NCBI RefSeq assembly: GCF_024166365.1
Contig: NC_064830.1
Span: forward strand, 89,706,968-89,770,967
DNA length: 64,000 nucleotides
Direction: 5' to 3'
From: Elephas maximus indicus
Taxonomy: Eukaryota > Chordata > Mammalia > Proboscidea > Elephantidae
The position numbers and the translations under genes were made by a program. Of this stretch, positions 61,101 to 64,000 are shown one piece after another; position 1 is the stretch's first letter; every line of letters begins with the position of its first letter. The notes beneath the pieces are model-generated. The model was not told the origin of the DNA, ran no database searches, and saw nothing but the letters and a program-made list of their open reading frames with translations.

Positions 61101-63699
61101 CTACTAAACCATTCCCATCTCTTTGAACTGCTCAACCACTTCCCATTTTTCACTATTATAAATACCTCTACAATGAACATCTTTGTGCTAAACCTCTCTC
61201 TGTGTCCTGGTTATTTGGCCTTGACTCTTTGAGAACTCAGGGACAGAAATATGAAGGAGGTGGGTTGATGGCCTTGAGGGAATCCGTAACCTTGCCCATC
61301 AGAAAGTTCTTCTTCTCTGTTCCCACTCCTAGCCCCACAGCCAGATGCCTGTGAGCTGCGAAGAGCTTCCTAAAGAGTCCAGACTTCTTACCAGTGCCCT
61401 TTCTTGCAATGTGAGCTCTCCGATCTTTAAAGCAGGCAGCTCGGTGAGTGCCTCAAGTCCCTAGGAACCAAGAAGCCAAGGGACGATGAGTTGGCAGAGG
61501 GCAGGGGACCTCCTGGCAAGGAAGGGCTCGTCAGATTCTGCACCCCAAGAGGAATGTGTGCTGGCCTTTTTAAGTCATGTTCAAGAGCCTGGACTTTGGA
61601 ATCGAACGAACCTGGGACTGGGTTATTCATTTTGTGACCTTATACACGTGACTTAACCATTGGGAACCTCAGTTTCCTCATCCGTACAATGGGGATAAAA
61701 CACCTAACCCAGTGCTTGAGATATAGTGAGCACTCAATAAGTGGTAAGCATTTATTGTGGTGACTGGGGGTGGAGGCTGTGAGGTACTAGGGCTAACCCC
61801 TGAGGCCCAGGTCCCTTCCTCCTTCATTCCCTCTCCTTCCCTGCCAGGTGGTTATCCAGGTGATGTTTCATACGCTGCTGAACAGCTCCTGGGGAGACTT
61901 TGTCGAGCTGCAGGCCAACGTGAGCTGGTGAGAGGCCCCAGGCACACCCCTGCCAGCACCCTACCCTGGTCTCAGACTTCCACGTAGTCCTGGCCAAGCC
62001 TTTCTCCTGACTTTGACCTCTACCTTGCTCCCACACAGTGACAATGAGGACTCAGGCCTCCTGGATAACAACATGGCCATCACCAGAATCCCAGTCCTGT
62101 ACCCCATCAATATCCTCATCGAGGAGTAAGTCTTTCCCGGCAGCCGCCTAACCATCTCCTTTCACCCAGGCCCCCAACCTTGCCTCCCAGGGCTCTCTCT
62201 CTAAGCCCCTTTTCTTTCCTAGGGCCCCCCGGGAGTAATTAGAACTGATCCCAGCCACGATCCCAACAGTTTTCAACACTCAAAAGAGTGAAGGCCCTTT
62301 GAGATCTTTGAATCAGTTCAGCATTTACTGATGGAAACAAAGTCATTGAATGCTGACCTTACATTGGTGCTGGCTTCTCTGTGTGGTTGATGGTTTTCCA
62401 TGCAGCTTCCAACACCTCTGTCAGGCAGCTGGGCCTCCCTCCATTTTACTAATGAGCAAACTGAGGCTCAGAAAAGGGAAGTACTTGCCCAAGGTCACAC
62501 AGCAAGAAATTACTGAAGCTGGGATTTGAACTTAAGTCTGTGTGACTCCAAAGCCCCAGGAGAGCTCTTTACTGTTTTCCGCAGTGCTGGGAGAGCTATG
62601 AGAAAAGTGTTCACCGTGGCATTGTTCTTGGGGAGCTTATGGTTAAGTTGGAGAAACCAAACCCAGACACAAGGAACCACTGAATCTCAGAAGGCTGTGG
62701 CAGGAAGGACTGCTCATTGGATTTTCTCATTTACAGAAAAGGAAACTGAGCCTAGAAATGTAGAGTGGCTTTCTCCAAGTGGCTCAGTCAGCTAAGGACA
62801 GGGACAGTGTCTGAGCCCAGTTGTCCAGTGCTTACTAACTAAATGTCAAACAGAATGATGAAGTGTGATAGGAAATTGGAGCTAGGAAAGATGAGAGTGG
62901 TTCGGAGGAGAGACAGAAGGGCCATGGAACCGGGGTCTCTGGAGGAAGGTGGGATTTGAATTAGGACCAGGAAGGAGGGAGGACATTCTCGTCAGAGAGA
63001 ATAGCATAGGCAAAGGCACAGAGATGGTGGGCAGATCTGGGGAACAGGGAGTGGACAGGCTTAGCAGAGGGCAGATATGTGCAAGGGAGTAGTGGGAAGG
63101 CACACTGGGAAGACGGGCGGGTATAGGTGTGGGAGGCTTTGGACTTGACCCTGGCAGTAGGGAGCCATGGAGAGTTTCTGAATACGTGAGTGGCAGAGTC
63201 AGGGAGTGGTATTAGGAAGGCTAGTCTAGCGGTGTCCGTTGGAAGGATGGGGTGGGAGAGGGAGTCTGCAGTCTCCAAGTGAGGCTGACAAAATTCTCTA
63301 GGAGCCGAGCAGTGGGACCTAGACTACAGTGGTGACACGGGTGAGGTGTTGGGGTGAGCATGGGCTCTATAGGTGCACTGACCTGGGTTCCAGGCTTGTT
63401 TCTCTATTGTGGGACCTAGGGCAAGAGGTTGACCCCTTCCATGAGCCTCAGTTTCCACGGGGAAACATCAGGTTGTTGTCAGGGTTAGATGAGGTCTGGC
63501 CTGTGCGGTGCCTGGTAGGATCGCTGGCAACTCAGAGGCTTGCCCTGGCCTAGGCCCCTGCCCTCCCGCAGGTGGTGCTGCTGTCTTTGACACCTTCTGT
63601 CTAGCTCTTCTGTCTCTTTCCAGCCAGGGAAACTCCACGCTCTACATCAATTTCAAGCCTAAAGGTCCCAAGATTCAGCATGTCAAGCACATCTACCAG
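30608..63699 (+). CDS. ITGAL: Integrin alpha-L (CD11a, LFA-1 alpha chain), exons 1-25 of a gene that continues past the window
   Basis: ITGAL pairs with integrin beta-2 (CD18) on leukocytes to form LFA-1, the receptor for ICAMs. Coding exons were placed by splice sites, phase and similarity to the known protein: 30608-30665, 32004-32106, 33362-33456, 33569-33636, 35069-35186, 35339-35469, 36166-36311, 40656-40788, 40946-41096, 43669-43742, 43856-43988, 47484-47635, 48973-49110, 49555-49752, 49896-50026, 51410-51570, 51674-51825, 54482-54571, 60264-60320, 60409-60479, 60829-60970, 61333-61443, 61848-61927, 62039-62125, 63624-63699. They join into 952 codons without a stop. A 24-residue signal peptide precedes mature Tyr. 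I-domain MIDAS residues (mature D137, S139, S141, T206, D239) and the intrinsic-ligand Glu310 are present. [20 protein letters not shown] and GGELCG segments separate it from ITGAM, ITGAX and ITGAD. The last calf exons, membrane span and GFFKR tail are off the right edge. The neighbour SEPHS2 confirms synteny. Confidence 0.96.
30985..31075 (-). mobile_element. MIR-like remnant in ITGAL intron 1
   Basis: ctctgtttgatcttaggcaa, then tctgagtcacttcatct, in MIR order. Confidence 0.5.
31100..31253 (-). mobile_element. AfroSINE in ITGAL intron 1, with target-site duplication
   Basis: Flanked by ctgacatccta at 31089-31099 and 31254-31264. Confidence 0.93.
32004..32106 (+). CDS. ITGAL: ITGAL exon 2 (mature N-terminus)
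   Basis: The exon follows acceptor ttccttag and ends before gtaagc. It encodes APASS, then mature YNLDV and [15 protein letters not shown], the first propeller blade. The middle ([10 protein letters not shown]) differs strongly from human and creates an N-F-S glycosylation sequon. Confidence 0.93.
32390..32523 (+). mobile_element. L2-like remnant in ITGAL intron 2
   Basis: caatttgaaggcaggatttt and gttactcttgtttccctcta, then cccagcttagaacatag; interrupted by the RTE element. Confidence 0.5.
32524..33060 (-). mobile_element. RTE (BovB-like) LINE 3' part in ITGAL intron 2
   Basis: The minus strand encodes the ORF C-terminus ([13 protein letters not shown], then W-I-D-T-V-A). The right part covers the segment that precedes it in the full element. 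An internal deletion removes the stretch between D-Q-S and W-I-D-T. Confidence 0.85.
33362..33456 (+). CDS. ITGAL: ITGAL exon 3 (propeller blade 1)
   Basis: It encodes [10 protein letters not shown] and the LYQCQ...GHCLPVSL segment and ends at gtgagt. The acceptor AG at 33360-33361 keeps the frame. A second AG 17 nt upstream would introduce an immediate stop. Confidence 0.9.
33569..33636 (+). CDS. ITGAL: ITGAL exon 4
   Basis: It encodes the [16 protein letters not shown] segment and ends in SLL before gtaaga. The N-Y-T sequon is conserved. It is separated from exon 3 by an intron of only 112 bp. Confidence 0.94.
33795..33960 (-). mobile_element. AfroSINE in ITGAL intron 4, perfect 17-bp duplication
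   Basis: Flanked by gaaccaactataaacca at 33778-33794 and 33961-33977 without mismatch. Near-consensus sequence suggests a young insertion. Confidence 0.95.
34310..34450. mobile_element. MIR-like remnant in ITGAL intron 4
   Basis: cacattttacacatgaagaa, aagaggttaagagactttgc and gaatcaaattcccatt are MIR words. Confidence 0.6.
34560..34930 (+). repeat. Dispersed ancient mammalian repeat (ITGAL intron 4)
   Basis: gccaggcattgtgctaggtt, then gtaactaattttggatgcca and aaggagtttagactttattc, in family order. Confidence 0.5.
35069..35186 (+). CDS. ITGAL: ITGAL exon 5
   Basis: It encodes [13 protein letters not shown] and a YLSGQCYLF-like segment up to GRPGYQ, following acceptor ctttag and ending at gtaagc. 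The cysteines of this loop are conserved with human. Confidence 0.95.
35339..35469 (+). CDS. ITGAL: ITGAL exon 6 (start of I domain, MIDAS DxSxS)
   Basis: It encodes [20 protein letters not shown] and [13 protein letters not shown]. The D-G-S-R-S motif supplies mature D137, S139 and S141 of the metal-ion-dependent adhesion site. Human has Met at the residue that is Arg here (mature 140). Confidence 0.96.
36166..36311 (+). CDS. ITGAL: ITGAL exon 7 (I domain)
   Basis: It encodes [20 protein letters not shown] through [12 protein letters not shown]. It contains the MIDAS Thr (mature T206, in L-T-N-T). It ends two bases into a codon at donor gtgagt and is followed by the 4.3-kb intron 7. Confidence 0.95.
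37535..37625 (+). mobile_element. MER5A-like DNA transposon fragment (ITGAL intron 7)
   Basis: cagcaaatattttaggcttt, then ggccaggtatggtctctgtt, as in hAT-Charlie MER5A. Confidence 0.6.
37640..38310 (-). mobile_element. LTR-like repeat (ITGAL intron 7)
   Basis: attcactagaatgactcacc, gaactcacagaaaaaggcat, and ctataagtttttaatataac are LTR-type words in antisense. Family not assigned. Confidence 0.45.
38311..38512 (+). mobile_element. AfroSINE, long subtype (ITGAL intron 7)
   Basis: Flanked by aagtgttgcct (38300-38310) and aagtattgcct (38513-38523). Contains the ggcagtctgcttctgtaaag block. Confidence 0.9.
38540..38728 (+). mobile_element. MER5A-like DNA transposon fragment (ITGAL intron 7)
   Basis: ggattgtacaaaaacaaacc, then gtaggctggatttgactcgt and gttgtttgccaatcc, the MER5A 3' end. 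Confidence 0.55.
38744..38935 (-). mobile_element. SINE, third subtype (ITGAL intron 7)
   Basis: ccattgaactgattccgact through ctacccagggactcc. It has the subtype head related to the plus-strand copies at 44130, 45924 and 50510. Confidence 0.8.
38936..39560 (+). repeat. Dispersed ancient mammalian repeat (ITGAL intron 7)
   Basis: aacaaaacagacaaaaatct, ccattccaggcaaagggact, gtcattggaggttttgagca and gaaaaatccagatgagagat. A SINE split its 5' end. Confidence 0.6.
40220..40445 (+). repeat. Probable DNA-transposon remnant (ITGAL intron 7)
   Basis: Opens gcttttcagtgttttttggc and closes agtttgaagaccactagtct, resembling hAT-type termini. Family not assigned. Confidence 0.35.
40656..40788 (+). CDS. 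ITGAL: ITGAL exon 8 (I domain, MIDAS Asp239)
   Basis: It encodes [20 protein letters not shown] and [10 protein letters not shown], following acceptor acacag and ending at gtatgg. The third MIDAS loop T-D-G carries the metal-coordinating Asp. Confidence 0.96.
40946..41096 (+). CDS. ITGAL: ITGAL exon 9 (end of I domain, intrinsic ligand Glu)
   Basis: It encodes [20 protein letters not shown] through LQKKIYVIE. The last full codon is Glu334 of the precursor, mature Glu310, which in LFA-1 couples the I domain to the beta-2 subunit. Confidence 0.95.
41518..41690 (+). mobile_element. AfroSINE (ITGAL intron 9)
   Basis: gccctggtggcataatggtt to actcaacggcaatgggtttg. Mismatches make it older than its neighbours. 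Confidence 0.88.
41855..42010. mobile_element. MIR-like remnant (ITGAL intron 9)
   Basis: ctctgacttgctgtgtgaca and cctctctgagcctcattgta. Confidence 0.55.
42050..42330 (+). mobile_element. L2-like remnant (ITGAL intron 9)
   Basis: gtcctttcctttgataagtt, then the gttacactgtgctctg and gatatttattcaacgaatga ends, in L2 order. Confidence 0.5.
42382..42545 (-). mobile_element. AfroSINE (ITGAL intron 9)
   Basis: ccgtcaagtcgatttcaact through gcgcctccaggactccc. Confidence 0.9.
42615..43510 (+). repeat. Dispersed ancient mammalian repeat (ITGAL intron 9)
   Basis: ctcggagaggccactttaga, gcaaatgcaaagtccaggag, accctcataaggagtttaga, and gaaccagcaggatttggtga. It reaches far into the 3' part of the family. 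Confidence 0.6.
43669..43742 (+). CDS. ITGAL: ITGAL exon 10 (return to propeller)
   Basis: It encodes [20 protein letters not shown] and ADLNH. This stretch is diagnostic for ITGAL among the I-domain integrins. Donor gtgagt; intron 10 is only 113 bp. Confidence 0.96.
43856..43988 (+). CDS. ITGAL: ITGAL exon 11
   Basis: It encodes [28 protein letters not shown] and [12 protein letters not shown], a propeller blade. It follows acceptor ggatag and ends at donor gtgagt. Confidence 0.95.
44130..44300 (+). mobile_element. SINE, third subtype (ITGAL intron 11)
   Basis: gaatccctgggtggtgcaaa, then gtccacccagaggtacctcg. Flanks tataacat (t/c)tt repeat on both sides. Confidence 0.85.
44885..45115. mobile_element. 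MIR/L2-like remnant (ITGAL intron 11)
   Basis: aaatattatatgccaggcac, tatctctattttacacaggg and gcccagggttcacttacagc. Confidence 0.55.
45135..45283 (+). mobile_element. AfroSINE (ITGAL intron 11)
   Basis: Flanked by cttactgtcttcaa and cttactgccttcaa, with one mismatch. Confidence 0.88.
45421..45609 (-). mobile_element. AfroSINE, long subtype (ITGAL intron 11)
   Basis: ccatgaagtcaattctgact, gctgtaaatctttgtggaag, to gcagctgagcacttc. Confidence 0.88.
45583..45690. repeat. Duplicated SINE head with TA/TG microsatellite
   Basis: ccttttggttagcagctgag plus cacttcatatatat is present at 45583 and again at 45634 (51-bp period), separated and followed by short TA and TG runs. Confidence 0.8.
45720..45885 (+). 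mobile_element. AfroSINE (ITGAL intron 11)
   Basis: ggagccctggtggtacagtg to accaacggcaataaaa. Confidence 0.9.
45924..46137 (+). mobile_element. SINE, third subtype (ITGAL intron 11)
   Basis: agtccctgggtagcacaaac, cacccagaggcacctcagaa, and tggggtcgccatgagttgga. Confidence 0.88.
46134..46182. repeat. (TA)n(CA)n(TA)n microsatellite (ITGAL intron 11)
   Basis: A TA run, a CA run of about seven units, and a second TA run directly after a SINE tail. Confidence 0.9.
46185..46350. mobile_element. MIR-like remnant (ITGAL intron 11)
   Basis: gatgagaaaactgaggctca, then tactcaaagttacagttagg. Confidence 0.6.
46725..47230 (-). mobile_element. L1 3' UTR, minus strand (ITGAL intron 11), with nested SINE
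   Basis: gtaacaaaacttttgccatt, caatcttcgcatgttcaatt, and catccctggtaaccactaat. Confidence 0.7.
46894..47055 (+). mobile_element. AfroSINE with target-site duplication (ITGAL intron 11)
   Basis: Flanked by taagctcagt at 46884-46893 and 47056-47065. Confidence 0.93.
47484..47635 (+). CDS. ITGAL: ITGAL exon 12
   Basis: It encodes [32 protein letters not shown] and a W-S-Q segment. The FG-GAP-type LLAAGAP motif is recognisable. It follows the 3.5-kb, SINE-rich intron 11. Confidence 0.95.
47885..48720 (-). mobile_element. LTR-like element (ITGAL intron 12)
   Basis: Shares with 56095-57060 an ordered set of words: cattgcaatggccacacaga, then the tttatta box and ccaatccccttggtgggcca followed by a cctcatttgcata block. 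In the minus direction an AATAAA-type box is present. Non-coding. Confidence 0.6.
48725..48880. mobile_element. MIR-like remnant (ITGAL intron 12)
   Basis: tctccatttcacagtttaaa, then gttggatccaggatttgaat. Confidence 0.5.
48973..49110 (+). CDS. ITGAL: ITGAL exon 13 (first Ca-binding loop)
   Basis: It encodes [20 protein letters not shown] through [18 protein letters not shown] (residues 467-475) is a canonical DxDxDG calcium loop. Confidence 0.96.
49240..49445. mobile_element. MIR-like remnant (ITGAL intron 13)
   Basis: gatgggtacactgaggccag, ttaagtaactttccaaagcc, and acaaggtcacacagatga. Confidence 0.65.
49555..49752 (+). CDS. ITGAL: ITGAL exon 14 (second Ca-binding loop, Gly to Arg)
   Basis: It encodes [40 protein letters not shown] and the [10 protein letters not shown] region. 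The calcium loop reads D-I-N-G-D-R-L-M-D, with Arg534 (AGG, 49654-49656) where Gly is expected. Confidence 0.95.
49896..50026 (+). CDS. ITGAL: ITGAL exon 15 (third Ca-binding loop)
   Basis: It encodes [20 protein letters not shown] and [14 protein letters not shown]. The loop D-L-G-G-D-G-L-T-D (589-597) keeps the Gly. Intron 14 is 143 bp. Confidence 0.95.
50070..50240. mobile_element. MIR-like remnant (ITGAL intron 15)
   Basis: gttacacagttgctagtcag, then tggcagaactgggatttgta. Confidence 0.65.
50510..50711 (+). mobile_element. SINE, third subtype, perfect target-site duplication (ITGAL intron 15)
   Basis: Flanked by tactatgtcttaa at 50497-50509 and 50712-50724. Confidence 0.93.
50725..51190 (+). 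repeat. Dispersed ancient mammalian repeat (ITGAL intron 15)
   Basis: gagtaattccaaattgtaat, gacctctctgaagagatgat, gcttgctgtgttcaaagaac, and gtctggattttattctaaat. The SINE separates its 5' part (tttattgagcacctactatg, 50483-50502). Confidence 0.6.
51410..51570 (+). CDS. ITGAL: ITGAL exon 16 (end of propeller, thigh)
   Basis: It encodes [26 protein letters not shown] and [19 protein letters not shown]. The N-I-T sequon is conserved. The donor is gtcagt, weaker than the others but in the expected position and phase. Confidence 0.93.
51674..51825 (+). CDS. ITGAL: ITGAL exon 17 (thigh)
   Basis: It encodes [29 protein letters not shown] and a segment ending FWFHFP. The N-L-T sequon is conserved. 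Intron 16 is 103 bp. Confidence 0.94.
52128..52195 (+). mobile_element. SINE 3' fragment (ITGAL intron 17)
   Basis: gggagcagttctactgtatc then ctatgagttgaaattagctt; truncated 5'. Confidence 0.65.
52440..52650 (-). mobile_element. Old LINE-like fragment, minus strand (ITGAL intron 17)
   Basis: tttttattttgggaaatttc, cccatatacctatcacccag, and caacgattgtcaacgcg. Confidence 0.45.
52660..52784 (+). mobile_element. MIR-like remnant (ITGAL intron 17)
   Basis: ggtggaaagaccctggactc, then tcaagtcctgactctgttac. Confidence 0.6.
52785..53660 (-). mobile_element. L1 3' UTR, minus strand, long copy (ITGAL intron 17)
   Basis: caagtcagtctctcatacaa through gtccattcagccaggttctg, gcatttaagaccccagacgc, ctgaaaccatggtccccaaa, and tagtccagttgtgctgcatt. 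Reference copy for other L1 ends in the window. Confidence 0.8.
53803..54105 (-). mobile_element. RTE (BovB-like) LINE 3' end (ITGAL intron 17)
   Basis: The minus strand encodes [20 protein letters not shown] then [14 protein letters not shown], the RTE ORF C-terminus. It ends in the tail shared with the SINEs (ccatcgagtcggttctgact on the plus strand). Confidence 0.88.
54482..54571 (+). CDS. ITGAL: ITGAL exon 18
   Basis: It encodes [20 protein letters not shown] and [10 protein letters not shown]. Two sequons (NVS, NFS) lie in the segment. It is followed by the longest intron in the window (5.7 kb). Confidence 0.95.
54657..54780 (+). repeat. Unclassified mammalian repeat (ITGAL intron 18)
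   Basis: agtgacagaaaccaaatatg, then gcttacttaagcaggaaaag and gaatttatggg. Related words recur at 36444-36560, 57310-57450 and 58486-58560. Confidence 0.4.
55505..55910 (+). repeat. Dispersed ancient mammalian repeat (ITGAL intron 18)
   Basis: gcacagatcttttgccacaa, ggaaagccttcccacaagag, and gtagctctttagtggccttt. Confidence 0.45.
55922..56017 (-). mobile_element. SINE head only, between perfect duplications (ITGAL intron 18)
   Basis: Only the 5' half of the SINE is present (gccccatggagtttccaagg to ccaccagggtttcc), yet aggaaggaaat flanks it exactly at 55911-55921 and 56018-56028. Confidence 0.88.
56095..57060 (-). mobile_element. LTR-like element (ITGAL intron 18)
   Basis: Related to 47885-48720: ccattgcaatggccacagag, the ggtttattaaggaacag box, ccaatcccctctctgttggc and cttcatttgcacagta. 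Non-coding. Confidence 0.6.
57090..57295 (-). mobile_element. L1 3' UTR, minus strand (ITGAL intron 18)
   Basis: ttattgtggtaaaaatatac and tgacattgattacattcttc, then cataaactcaatgcccctaa. Confidence 0.7.
57310..57600 (+). repeat. Unclassified mammalian repeat (ITGAL intron 18)
   Basis: aacccaactcaaaactgact, then ggaatctattggctcctgta, and cacacatagctggatccagg. Confidence 0.4.
57690..57897 (+). mobile_element. AfroSINE, long subtype, with target-site duplication (ITGAL intron 18)
   Basis: Flanked by taaaccagtccctgg (57675-57689 and 57898-57912). The SINE head overlaps the first flank, so the exact 5' junction is uncertain by a few bases. Confidence 0.88.
58020..58460 (+). repeat. Dispersed ancient mammalian repeat (ITGAL intron 18)
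   Basis: agaggctgtatggaggctgg, catggtccagatgagagatg, and catttggggcctgtgaatca. Confidence 0.45.
58600..58745 (+). mobile_element. MER5A-like DNA transposon fragment (ITGAL intron 18)
   Basis: gggggctggcaaacacttcc, gtaaagggtcagatggtaca and ggctttgcaggccagatggc, the MER5A order. Confidence 0.65.
59385..59860 (+). mobile_element. L2-like 3' end (ITGAL intron 18)
   Basis: cataaaacccttccatggtc, gataaagtcccaatccctaa, ggccttgtgtgactgttctt, and gtagaagctcaggaaatgtt are L2 words in order. Confidence 0.7.
60264..60320 (+). CDS. ITGAL: ITGAL exon 19 (NAGNAG acceptor)
   Basis: It encodes [19 protein letters not shown]. The acceptor is cagcag, so use of the second AG would delete the first Gln. The 57-bp exon matches the equivalent human peptide. 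Intron 19 is only 88 bp. Confidence 0.88.
60409..60479 (+). CDS. ITGAL: ITGAL exon 20
   Basis: It encodes [20 protein letters not shown] and PSE. The acceptor is tttcag and the donor gtctgt is weak. The phase joins correctly to exon 21. Confidence 0.92.
60829..60970 (+). CDS. ITGAL: ITGAL exon 21 (calf)
   Basis: It encodes [38 protein letters not shown] and RKVEMLK, following acceptor ccttag and ending at gtgagc. Confidence 0.94.
61333..61443 (+). CDS. ITGAL: ITGAL exon 22 (calf)
   Basis: It encodes [20 protein letters not shown] and [16 protein letters not shown]. It has exactly 37 codons in phase 0. The N-V-S sequon is conserved. Confidence 0.94.
61570..61760 (+). mobile_element. MIR-like remnant (ITGAL intron 22)
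   Basis: gagcctggactttggaatcg, then acctcagtttcctcatccgt and gtgagcactcaataagtggt. Confidence 0.7.
61848..61927 (+). CDS. ITGAL: ITGAL exon 23
   Basis: It encodes [26 protein letters not shown] and the first two bases of a Cys codon, ending at gtgaga. The acceptor is tgccag. Confidence 0.93.
62039..62125 (+). CDS. ITGAL: ITGAL exon 24
   Basis: It encodes [20 protein letters not shown] and LYPINILIE. The donor gtaagt lies inside an in-frame GAG-TAA, so failure to splice here would end the protein at once. Confidence 0.92.
62430..62550. mobile_element. MIR-like remnant (ITGAL intron 24)
   Basis: aaactgaggctcagaaaagg, cttgcccaaggtcacacagc, then gctgggatttgaacttaagt. Confidence 0.75.
62890..63290 (+). 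repeat. Dispersed ancient mammalian repeat (ITGAL intron 24)
   Basis: gcataggcaaaggcacagag, then gtggcagagtcagggagtgg and gtgggaggctttggacttga. Confidence 0.5.
63624..63699 (+). CDS. ITGAL: ITGAL exon 25 (last in window)
   Basis: It encodes [20 protein letters not shown] and VKHIYQ and ends at gtatga in phase 0. The remaining exons (about six in human) would lie beyond 64000. Confidence 0.92.
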
Positions 63700-63920
63700 G
63701 TATGAGTCTCAATGTGAAAAAGTTCTTAGAGGCCCTATCTCAGGGACCAAAGGTGCAGAGACCAGTTGGACACAGTCCTGTCCTCAGCGAACCCTTTCTA
63801 ATCCTTGCTCAAATGCTTCTGGTGGCCGGACACTCACAAACTCTTTTCTGCTACTGGAGAGATTATTTATAGAATCACAGAACTCAGGAGCAGAATGGGC
63901 TCTGGAAGAGAACCTAGTTT

Positions 63921-64000
63921 TTGTTTGTTTTATTGTGATAAAATGTTGTCGTTGTTGTCAGGTGCCATAGAGTTGGTTCCGACTCGTAATGACCCTATGC
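63921..64000 (-). mobile_element. L1 3' end broken by an RTE/SINE tail, cut by the window edge
   Basis: gtttgttttattgtgataaa matches the L1 at 57090. From 63947 a gttgtcgttgttgtcaggtg tail of the RTE/SINE type takes over and runs off the window. Confidence 0.65.

Noticed and set aside
30608-63699. ITGAM, ITGAX or ITGAD instead of ITGAL
   Set aside because: The I domain, exon 10-11 and calf sequences match ITGAL specifically, and SEPHS2 is its known neighbour.

Overview
The window is vertebrate genomic DNA from an afrotherian mammal, most likely an elephant (Loxodonta or Elephas). The evidence is the repeat content: several dozen copies of a tRNA-derived SINE ending in a 'ctatgagtcggaatcgactcgacggca' type tail, RTE (BovB-like) LINE fragments with the same tail, and L1 3' ends, all typical of paenungulates. 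Hyrax or manatee cannot be excluded from sequence alone. Two protein-coding genes are present, in the arrangement found on human 16p11.2: SEPHS2 on the minus strand and, about 25 kb away and divergently oriented, ITGAL on the plus strand.

SEPHS2 (3.7-5.8 kb) is intronless. Its 448-codon frame is interrupted by one in-frame TGA (5619-5621) at the position of selenocysteine 60. A SECIS-type hairpin lies in the 3' UTR (about 3813-3860), with an AATAAA signal beyond it. A GC-rich, CpG-rich 5' end and CCAAT, E-box and CRE-like elements lie upstream. A conventional ORF caller would start the protein at Met81 and miss the selenocysteine.

The stretch from 6.2 to 30.3 kb is intergenic. It is mostly old L1 3' ends, RTE pieces, LTR-like repeats, MIR/L2 remnants, a dispersed ancient mammalian repeat, and young SINEs nested in them. 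No credible additional gene is seen.

ITGAL (integrin alpha-L, CD11a, the alpha chain of LFA-1) starts at 30608 and runs off the right edge. Twenty-five coding exons (952 codons, all in phase with GT-AG introns) can be placed. They cover the signal peptide, N-terminal propeller blades, the inserted I domain (exons 6-9, MIDAS residues intact), the Ca-binding propeller repeats (exons 13-15) and most of the thigh/calf domains. The C-terminal calf region, transmembrane segment and cytoplasmic tail lie beyond 64000. The introns carry SINEs (several with clear target-site duplications and some in inverted pairs), two related LTR-like elements (introns 12 and 18), and RTE and L1 fragments.

The two genes are not known to work together: SEPHS2 makes the selenium donor for selenoprotein synthesis, and ITGAL is a leukocyte adhesion receptor subunit. 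I found no sign of a novel multi-gene system. The items most worth a second look are the SEPHS2 recoding signals, an Arg in a normally invariant Gly position of an ITGAL Ca-binding loop, splice-site curiosities at exons 3 and 19, and several unusual SINE/RTE insertion structures.
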